A stretch of DNA of 11,869 nt from an uncultured Clostridia bacterium (GTDB lineage: Bacteria; Bacillota; Clostridia; Christensenellales; Borkfalkiaceae). Numbering within the stretch: the stretch's first letter is position 1; each line of letters starts with the position of its first letter. The notes under the pieces are model-generated. The model was not told where the DNA came from, did no database searches, and saw only the letters and a list, made by a program, of their open reading frames with translations. This document shows positions 1 through 5,201 of this stretch, one piece after another. The stretch spans positions 1 through 11,869 of the forward strand of contig CAKQJE010000034.1 of NCBI GenBank assembly GCA_934247225.1, in the 5' to 3' direction. Both the position numbers and the translations under genes were made by a program.

Positions 1-6
1 GATATA

Positions 7-36
7 AAAAACGTCGGACAGCCGTCCGACGTTTTT
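7..36. terminator. Strong intrinsic terminator, 13-bp stem
   Basis: A perfect 13-bp inverted repeat (arms 7-19 and 24-36, loop AGCC) has a GC-rich centre with A runs on one side and T runs on the other, so it can terminate transcription in either direction. For leftward transcription it is the first clear terminator after the radical SAM gene, about 280 nt past that stop codon. It also lies about 80 nt downstream of a separate leftward promoter at 119-147. Confidence 0.85.
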
Positions 37-313
37 GTCATGCTAAAAAAATACCTTTTTATTTCCATTGCGCGCCTATCAGATTATTTTGCATTTTGCT
101 GCAAAAATTTTCAATAACAGTATACTCCGATGAAATCAAAATGTCAATCGACGGGATTATAGGAATTATAAAAAATCGTCGAAAAATGCAAAAATTTTCA
201 ATAGTACGCTTTTCGGCGATGTAAGTAATATGATTTTTCGGCGGCATACCGAACACGACATTATATAACGTCGGGTTATATAACGGCGGGAGTAACGTCG
301 CGTCGGAAATAAG
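37..313. other. Gene-free 277-nt stretch with repeats and a promoter
   Basis: I see no convincing gene here. The stretch contains a leftward sigma-A-like promoter (119-147). It also holds a 17-nt direct repeat, TGCAAAAATTTTCAATA, at 100-116 and 187-203, and a tandem pair of 15-mers, TTATATAACGTCGGG and TTATATAACGGCGGG, at 261-290. It is more AT-rich than the neighbouring coding DNA. A 65-codon minus-strand reading frame at 59-256 would start at GTG without a ribosome binding site and is probably not a gene. Confidence 0.5.
119..147 (-). promoter_or_regulatory. Leftward sigma-A-type promoter TTGACA-17-TATACT
   Basis: On the minus strand TTGACA (142-147) is followed by exactly 17 nt and TATACT (119-124), which is one base from consensus overall. 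The predicted start is near 112, inside the first copy of a 17-nt direct repeat (100-116). No clear gene lies between this start and the terminator at 7-36, so it could drive a short RNA of roughly 100 nt, or a gene beyond the left edge if the terminator is leaky. Confidence 0.5.
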
Positions 314-1699
314 TTAGGTATCGGCGCGATAATCGGGGAGCAGAGTTGCGATTTTTTTGTCGTATCTTTCTTCCCAGAAAAGGCATTTCGACGGATCCGA
401 GCCTGATTTATCGTCGGTGAGAGCCAGCGCGACAGCCCTGCAACCGCCGTTGCATTGCTCGAAAAATTTGCATTTGTCGCACTTGGCGTTGTTTTCGCGC
501 AAGGTTTTGAGAGTGGTACAAACTTCATCGAGATATTTTCCGCCCGAAAGAATCTCGGAAAGCGGAGTTTTTTTTGCGTTGCCGAGAACGTCTCCGTGCT
601 GTTCGTAATACCCCGACATCTGGTGGCAAGGATACACATGCCCGTTCGCGCCGACGGCTACCATTCCGCGGTTTCCTTTGCAGACGGGCGCGCTGTCGCG
701 GTATTTCCCCGGGCAGGTGTTTACGGCGGTCAGCGTGTAACGTTTCGCCGTCGGATAAAGCGTTCCGAGTTGCCAGACGGTGAGAGCCATATCGTGGTTT
801 TTTTGCGAGTATTTTTGCCAAAGGGTTAGTGTTTCGTCAAAATATTCCCGCAAAGTAAGGCAGGCGTCGCCTGCGTTTTTGACCCACCGCGGCGCTTCGG
901 TCGTGCGGATTATACGCATTTCATCTACGCCGATCGAGTCCAGCATTTCTGCCGTTTTCAGCATACTTTCGCGGTTACGGCGATTCATATTCGTCTGTAC
1001 CTTCACGCGGAAGCCGTTTTTAAGGCAGAGAGAAATCGCTTTTAACGCGGAGTCCTCCGCGCCTTTGCGGTTACGCATATAATCGTGAAAACCGATGCCG
1101 TCGAACGAAATTTTCATCAGCGGCATGCACCCGATCGCCTTCATGCGGGCGAGAGTTTCGTCGGTGATGAAATATCCGTTCGTGTTCAATTCTTCAACGT
1201 ACATTCCGCGGCGATAAATGCCTTCGAGAACGTCGAAAAAGTTCTTGTGAAACATCGGCTCGCCGCCGGTTATCGTGAAAGCGTTTATTCCGCAGTCCCT
1301 CGCCTCGTCGAGCAGTTTGTTCGCCTCGTCCGTCGTCCACTCGCTCATAAGCGGCGCGTTGTCTGCGGCGTTGAAGCAATGAATGCAATTGTAATTGCAC
1401 CTGCCCGTTATCATCCAATTCATCGCAGGGAAATACCTGTTGGAGCAGACCATAGGTCTGCTCCAATCGGAAATTGTTTCTTCGTCTTTCGCTATGTGTA
1501 TAAATCCTCTTTCGAGGAGATCGCGGGCAAGCGGACTTTCGGTTTCGGTCGGAAGTTCTGTTTTGCCGTCGCATGCGGAAAGAAATTCGAATTCTTCTTT
1601 TTTAAGCCCTTGCGCGTTGCGTTCGCCCTTGATATAATAAGCATACGGAACGAGCGTCCACGAGCGCAGAGCAATGTACGGGTTTAATATGTAACGCAT
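314..1699 (-). CDS. Radical SAM/SPASM peptide maturase
   Basis: This is probably the enzyme that modifies the precursor cores. The 461-residue protein (from ATG at 1699) has a radical SAM cluster motif CNYNCIHC (Cys101, 105, 108) and GGEP at 145-148. Its C-terminal SPASM domain has the seven-Cys pattern (340, 358, 407, 410, 416, 420, 439) that holds auxiliary Fe-S clusters. Residues 1-90, with LNPYIALRSW and a F-x2-L-S-A-C-D-G stretch, resemble the PqqD-like/RRE winged helix that often binds leaders; this is inference. It is the last gene of the operon, after three Nif11-type precursors. Related SPASM enzymes make thioether or C-C crosslinks or epimerise residues; which applies here cannot be read from sequence. 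An in-frame ATG at 1723 would add eight residues. Neither start has a good ribosome binding site; 1699 is chosen because the RYILNPYIALRSW beginning looks family-like. Confidence 0.9.
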   Translation of the reverse strand: MRYILNPYIALRSWTLVPYAYYIKGERNAQGLKKEEFEFLSACDGKTELPTETESPLARDLLERGFIHIAKDEETISDWSRPMVCSNRYFPAMNWMITGRCNYNCIHCFNAADNAPLMSEWTTDEANKLLDEARDCGINAFTITGGEPMFHKNFFDVLEGIYRRGMYVEELNTNGYFITDETLARMKAIGCMPLMKISFDGIGFHDYMRNRKGAEDSALKAISLCLKNGFRVKVQTNMNRRNRESMLKTAEMLDSIGVDEMRIIRTTEAPRWVKNAGDACLTLREYFDETLTLWQKYSQKNHDMALTVWQLGTLYPTAKRYTLTAVNTCPGKYRDSAPVCKGNRGMVAVGANGHVYPCHQMSGYYEQHGDVLGNAKKTPLSEILSGGKYLDEVCTTLKTLRENNAKCDKCKFFEQCNGGCRAVALALTDDKSGSDPSKCLFWEERYDKKIATLLPDYRADT

Positions 1700-1717
1700 T
1701 TTTGTTTGTTCGGCGAG

Positions 1718-1764
1718 CCGCATTAAAACTTCGCATTGAAACTTTGCATTAAAACTTAATGCGG
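1718..1764. repeat. Three 13-nt tandem repeats inside an inverted repeat
   Basis: GCATTRAAACTT occurs three times at a 13-nt period (1720-1731, 1733-1744, 1746-1757). The array is flanked by 9-bp inverted arms, CCGCATTAA (1718-1726) and TTAATGCGG (1756-1764). It lies between the stop of the third precursor and the start of the maturase. It could be a binding array or an RNA structure that sets maturase expression relative to the precursors. It covers the alternative ATG at 1721-1723. Confidence 0.6.
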
Positions 1765-1809
1765 TTCAAATATCCGAGACTTGCTCGACAGGGCAGTTTT
1801 TTCGCTTTG

Positions 1810-2190
1810 TTATTTAGCCTTTTTCGAATTGATCGGGTTAAGGCATTTAAGGGGAAATCCGAGTATTTCGTTGCCCGTCGCCTGATCCAGATCCCAATAT
1901 TTGCACAAATAACAAGTGCCTTTAACTCCCGGCGGGGGATTGTCTTTCTGTTCGTAATGTCTGCATTTATGACCGATAGTCGTCCAGAGATATCCGTCTC
2001 TTGCATAGCATCCGCCGCCCGCTACGTTGTCGAGTTCTTCGTCGGCAAGTTCGCCCGTCTTAGGGTGAAGTTGTTCGAAATAAGTCTTCGCTTCTTCGTC
2101 GGTCATTTTCATGCCGTTTTCCCTTGCGATAGCCGCAAGTTCTTCGGGGGTTCCGGCTTTCTTTGCTTTTTCAATGAGTTCTCTTTCCAT
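1810..2190 (-). CDS. Nif11-like-leader RiPP precursor, large Cys core (third copy)
   Basis: This 126-residue precursor has a Nif11-type leader (residues 1-59) ending in ELDNVAGG, with a third Gly at position 60. The expected C39 cut after Gly59 leaves a 67-residue core starting G-C-Y. Core cysteines are at 61, 76, 93, 96 and 116. G66-x-LWTTIGHKC76 and GVKGTC93-x2-C96-x-Y-W are shared with the first precursor at identical spacing. The C-terminal tail is rich in Lys. The start is ATG 2188-2190, behind AAGGAG (2198-2203). A longer frame from TTG at 2208 lacks support. It is not a lanthipeptide-like core: Ser/Thr are few and no LanM is present. The likely role is a substrate for the adjacent radical SAM enzyme and the C39 exporter. 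The function of the mature peptide is unknown. Confidence 0.88.
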   Translation of the reverse strand: MERELIEKAKKAGTPEELAAIARENGMKMTDEEAKTYFEQLHPKTGELADEELDNVAGGGCYARDGYLWTTIGHKCRHYEQKDNPPPGVKGTCYLCKYWDLDQATGNEILGFPLKCLNPINSKKAK

Positions 2191-2213
2191 TTTTTTTCTC
2201 CTTATCAAGGTTT

Positions 2214-2468
2214 TTAATTATTTTGATCGTTACGACGAGGCGTCGTCAGATCCTTGTTTAAGTCCAGACGTCCGTCCTTTGCCTGACATCCGCCGCCCGC
2301 TACGTTGTCGAGTTCGTCGTCGGCAAGTTCGTTCGCCTTGGGATGAAGCTGCGCAAAATAAGCTTTTGCTTCTTCATCGGTGATTTCTACGCCGTTCGCT
2401 TTTGCGATATCGCTGAGCTCTTCGGGAGAGTTTGCTTTTTTTGCTTTCAGAATCAATTCTTTTTCCAT
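2214..2468 (-). CDS. Nif11-like-leader precursor with short 25-residue core
   Basis: The 84-residue product has a leader nearly identical to its neighbours (ELDNVAGG at 52-59) but only 25 residues after the GG, with a single Cys at position 61. The first core residues (GC-x-A-x-D-G-x-L) match the third precursor. It then lacks WTTIGHKC and CxxC and jumps to a tail, TPRRNDQNN, resembling the first precursor's tail APRQCYHPKNN. At DNA level both tails contain CGCCTCGTC. This fits an internal deletion that stayed in frame, though a separately evolved small core is possible. The start ATG 2466-2468 has AGGAGA at 2474-2479, and the gene begins 12 nt after the first precursor's stop. Translation signals are intact, so it is probably expressed. 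Confidence 0.8.
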   Translation of the reverse strand: MEKELILKAKKANSPEELSDIAKANGVEITDEEAKAYFAQLHPKANELADDELDNVAGGGCQAKDGRLDLNKDLTTPRRNDQNN

Positions 2469-2480
2469 TTTTTTCTCCTG

Positions 2481-2885
2481 TTATTTATTATTTTTCGGGT
2501 GATAGCACTGACGAGGCGCAACCACCTCCATAACCAGATCTATAACTTCCGTCCAAAGCGACGCGGAATGCGGATCCATTCCCCAATAACTGCACCTGCA
2601 ACAGGTTCCTTTTACGCCGGTGGTTCTGAACGGACTTTCTTCGTAATATTTGCATTTATGTCCGATTGTCGTCCAGAGATGTCCTTCGTTGGAATAACAT
2701 CCGCCGCCCGCTACGTTGTCGAGTTCTTCGTCCGAAAGCTCGCCCGTCTTCGGGCAAATCTGCTTGAAGTATGTTTTAGCGGTCTCTTCGCTCATTTCTA
2801 TTCCGTTTTCTTTTGCAAGCGCCATGATTTCTTCGGCGGACTTTGCTTTTTTCGCTTTCGCGATAAGTTCCTGACTGATTTCCAT
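2481..2885 (-). CDS. Nif11-like-leader RiPP precursor, large Cys core (first copy)
   Basis: This 134-residue precursor comes first in the precursor block. The Nif11-like leader (1-61) ends in ELDNVAGG; the core (62-134, about 73 residues) has Cys63, 78, 95, 96, 98 and 127. It shares G-C-Y-x4-G-x-LWTTIGHKC and GVKGTC-x2-C-x-YW with the third precursor, with spacings of 15, 17 and 3 between the conserved cysteines. It has extra cysteines at 96 (core) and 44 (leader, in FKQIC). The start is ATG 2883-2885, behind GGAGG at 2891-2895. A frame four codons longer would start at TTG and include that ribosome binding site, so it is rejected. It is separated from the transporter by a 108-nt gap that may carry its own promoter. 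Confidence 0.88.
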   Translation of the reverse strand: MEISQELIAKAKKAKSAEEIMALAKENGIEMSEETAKTYFKQICPKTGELSDEELDNVAGGGCYSNEGHLWTTIGHKCKYYEESPFRTTGVKGTCCRCSYWGMDPHSASLWTEVIDLVMEVVAPRQCYHPKNNK

Positions 2886-2904
2886 TTTAACCTCCAAAAA
2901 TATT

Positions 2905-2923
2905 AACGGCTTTCGCTGCCGTT
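2905..2923 (-). other. Hairpin in the untranslated leader of the precursor genes
   Basis: AACGGC (2905-2910) and GCCGTT (2918-2923) form a 6-bp stem around a 7-nt loop, just upstream of the GGAGG of the first precursor. The following minus-strand sequence is AATATTTTT, so it is at most a weak terminator. A stabilising or processing hairpin that raises precursor mRNA relative to transporter mRNA is equally plausible. Confidence 0.35.
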
Positions 2924-2925
2924 CT

Positions 2926-2954
2926 TTTATAGTTTGATGGTTGCCGTTTGTCGG
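2926..2954 (-). promoter_or_regulatory. Possible internal promoter for the precursor genes
   Basis: In the 108-nt gap the minus strand has CCGACA (2949-2954), a 17-nt spacer and TATAAA (2926-2931). The -10 is good and the -35 weak. The unusually long gap in an otherwise tight operon supports a control element here. A separate TTGACA at 2963-2968 has no -10 at the right distance. Confidence 0.3.
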
Positions 2955-2993
2955 CTGAATTTTGTCAATCGACTATTTCCCGCCGTCCGACCG

Positions 2994-5183
2994 TTATTGT
3001 TCTGCGTTGTCGAGCCTCTGACGGGCTACGAGTTCGGCAAAGAAGCCGTTCTGTTCGATAAGCTCGTCGTATTTGCCGTCCTCGACGATTTTTCCTTTAT
3101 CGAGAACGATGATTCTGTCGCACTGTTTTATCGTGGAAAGACGGTGAGCGATCACTATTCTCGTGCATTTGAGACTGTCGAGGGACTCGGAAATTTTCTT
3201 TTGCGTAATGTTGTCGAGCGCGCTCGTCGCTTCGTCGAACATAAGGATTTTCGGCTTGGGCGCGATCGCGCGGGCTATCATAAGCCTTTGCCTCTGACCG
3301 CCAGAAATACCTCCTGCGCCTTCGGAAATCATAGTGTCCATTCCCATCGGCATATTTCTTATATCTTCGGCGATCCCCGCAAGTTCCGCCGCTTCCCACG
3401 CCGCCTCGCGCGTGAGCCACGGCGCGGAAATAACTATGTTGGAATAAATATCGCCCTGGAAAAGTTTTCCGTTTTGCATAACGACGCCGACGCGCCGCCT
3501 GAGCGAGCGTAATTCGATTTTTTCAAGATCTTTGCCGTCGTAATATATCGCGCCCTTTTTCGGGTGTTCGAAGCCGAGAAGCAATCGCATTAAAGTGGAC
3601 TTTCCGCACCCCGTTTTTCCGACGATCGCCACGTATTGCCCCGGGCGGATTTTAAGCGAAAGGTCGTCTATCACGAGCGGCATATTTTCGGAATATCCGA
3701 ACGAAACGTTGTTGAGTTCGATGCCGCCCGATAATCTCGTAAGCACCTGTTTTCCGTCGGAAACTTCGGGAACGGCGTCGAAAAACGGCTTGACCATGTT
3801 AAGAACGGGTTTTATCTGCGCCGCGGTGAGCGCTATTCCCGCAAGAGCCGTAAACGCGCCCGAAACCATTCCGTAAGAAGTGTTGAAAGCGTAGTAATCG
3901 GCAACGGAAACGCCCGATTTTACCGCTAAACCGTACATCACGATATTTCCGATAAGGGTAATCGCAAGGCTTATAACCGAGTTGAGTTCGATTAACGCCG
4001 GCGGTCCGTATTCGAGACTTGCGCTTTTGGCGTAGAGGTTGCCCCACCTTGCGAACGCGCGTTTTTCCGCGCCCGCCAGTCTTATTTTCTGCATTCCCGT
4101 GATGAGCGAATAAGTCATGCCGCTTTCCTTACCGGCAAGTTCCATAATCCGCATGCTGTGCTTCATCTGCACGAGCGACGATATGACCGAGAACAATACG
4201 GACGCGAGAATTATCATCAGCGCCGGCACTACGAGCGCCGGGGCGTAAGCGAATATCTGAGATATGTATATGAGAGAGAACAGCGAGGTAAGCCCCGTGG
4301 ACATTACCGTGGACACGAGCATTTTGCAAAGCGTTCCCACCTGAGAAGCGCGGTTTGCGAGTTCGCCCGAGCTGTATTCTTTGAAAAAATCTGCGGGGAG
4401 CGACATAACGCGCATCATCGTCGCCGCTTCCACGGAGATATTGAGTTTTGTTTCTATTCTTGCCGTAATCGTGTTTTTAACCGCCGTGACGAGCATAGTG
4501 CTTATCGAAACGCACACGGAGAAAATTGCGATAGAAACGAGCAGGCGTATGCTTTCCGATTGCAGAACGCGCCCGAAAAGGAGTTTGTTGAGCATCGGAG
4601 CTATAAGCCCGAGCAGAGAAAGGGCAAGCGTCGCCGCCGCTATCATAACGAGATCCGCCGCCGAAAAAGTCTGCGCGATATATTTGACAAGCGACGGGAT
4701 ACTCATTTTTTTCAGCGGAAAAGGCTTGTAGAAAACTATCGCTTCCTGCTCGAAAAGCCGAGCGTTGCGGCGGGTTATTTTTCTTCTTTTTCCGCTTTCG
4801 TAGTCGTAATAACTGTAACCGTACATTCCAGAGGGGAGCAGAGCTACGACTCTTCCGCTTTCTTTAAGCGTGCCGAGCATTGCGCCCGCGGCGTTTTTGT
4901 ACCACTTTCCGTCAAGTTTAACCGTGCGCCGCATTATTCCGTAAGGGCGCATGAGATATTCGAGCTGTTCGTTCGTGTCGGATATGCTTTCGGGAATTTC
5001 GCGGCTTTTTATACGGTAATATTTTAAAATTTCGTCGATCGCGTCCTTGGTTACGGTGCGATCGTTATTGAAGGAGTCGCTTTTTTTGCCCGTTATGGCG
5101 GACGCCATGTTGGCAAACGCTTCCGCAAAGGCGTCGTCGTCGTTCTTTTTGCGATCCCTGATTTGTTCGTCGAACCAACCCAT
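2994..5183 (-). CDS. NHLP-type ABC transporter (permease-ATPase, no peptidase)
   Basis: This 729-residue ABC half-transporter begins with about 155 non-membrane residues (MGWFDEQIRDRKK onward) in place of a peptidase. That is the arrangement of the second ABC protein of NHLP/NHLM bacteriocin export systems. Membrane helices span roughly residues 165-460. The ATPase domain follows, with Walker A GKTGCGKST (522-530), signature ISGGQ (626-630), Walker B ILMFDE (646-651) and switch His680. All catalytic residues appear intact. It likely partners the C39 exporter encoded just upstream to move the modified peptides across the membrane. The start ATG 5181-5183 has a strong AAGGAGGG that overlaps the stop codon of the upstream gene (18-nt gap), which suggests coupled translation. 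Confidence 0.92.
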   Translation of the reverse strand: MGWFDEQIRDRKKNDDDAFAEAFANMASAITGKKSDSFNNDRTVTKDAIDEILKYYRIKSREIPESISDTNEQLEYLMRPYGIMRRTVKLDGKWYKNAAGAMLGTLKESGRVVALLPSGMYGYSYYDYESGKRRKITRRNARLFEQEAIVFYKPFPLKKMSIPSLVKYIAQTFSAADLVMIAAATLALSLLGLIAPMLNKLLFGRVLQSESIRLLVSIAIFSVCVSISTMLVTAVKNTITARIETKLNISVEAATMMRVMSLPADFFKEYSSGELANRASQVGTLCKMLVSTVMSTGLTSLFSLIYISQIFAYAPALVVPALMIILASVLFSVISSLVQMKHSMRIMELAGKESGMTYSLITGMQKIRLAGAEKRAFARWGNLYAKSASLEYGPPALIELNSVISLAITLIGNIVMYGLAVKSGVSVADYYAFNTSYGMVSGAFTALAGIALTAAQIKPVLNMVKPFFDAVPEVSDGKQVLTRLSGGIELNNVSFGYSENMPLVIDDLSLKIRPGQYVAIVGKTGCGKSTLMRLLLGFEHPKKGAIYYDGKDLEKIELRSLRRRVGVVMQNGKLFQGDIYSNIVISAPWLTREAAWEAAELAGIAEDIRNMPMGMDTMISEGAGGISGGQRQRLMIARAIAPKPKILMFDEATSALDNITQKKISESLDSLKCTRIVIAHRLSTIKQCDRIIVLDKGKIVEDGKYDELIEQNGFFAELVARQRLDNAEQ

Positions 5184-5201
5184 TTTACGTCTTTGCCCTC
5201 C

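Noticed and set aside
59..256. A 65-codon minus-strand reading frame downstream of the maturase
   Set aside because: It would start at GTG with no ribosome binding site, contains the duplicated 17-nt repeat, and a leftward promoter lies inside it.
1810..2885. Lanthipeptide or azole-type precursors (both also use Nif11 leaders)
   Set aside because: Ser/Thr are sparse in the cores and no LanM-, LanB- or YcaO-like gene is present; a radical SAM/SPASM enzyme is.
2481..2897. Longer start (TTG at 2897) for the first precursor, and TTG at 2208 for the third
   Set aside because: Both longer frames read through the obvious Shine-Dalgarno sequence; the ATGs at 2885 and 2190 are properly spaced from it.
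2963..2968. TTGACA as a -35 element upstream of the precursors
   Set aside because: The sequence 17 nt downstream (GGCAAC) is not a -10 box; the nearest TATAAA is 31 nt away.
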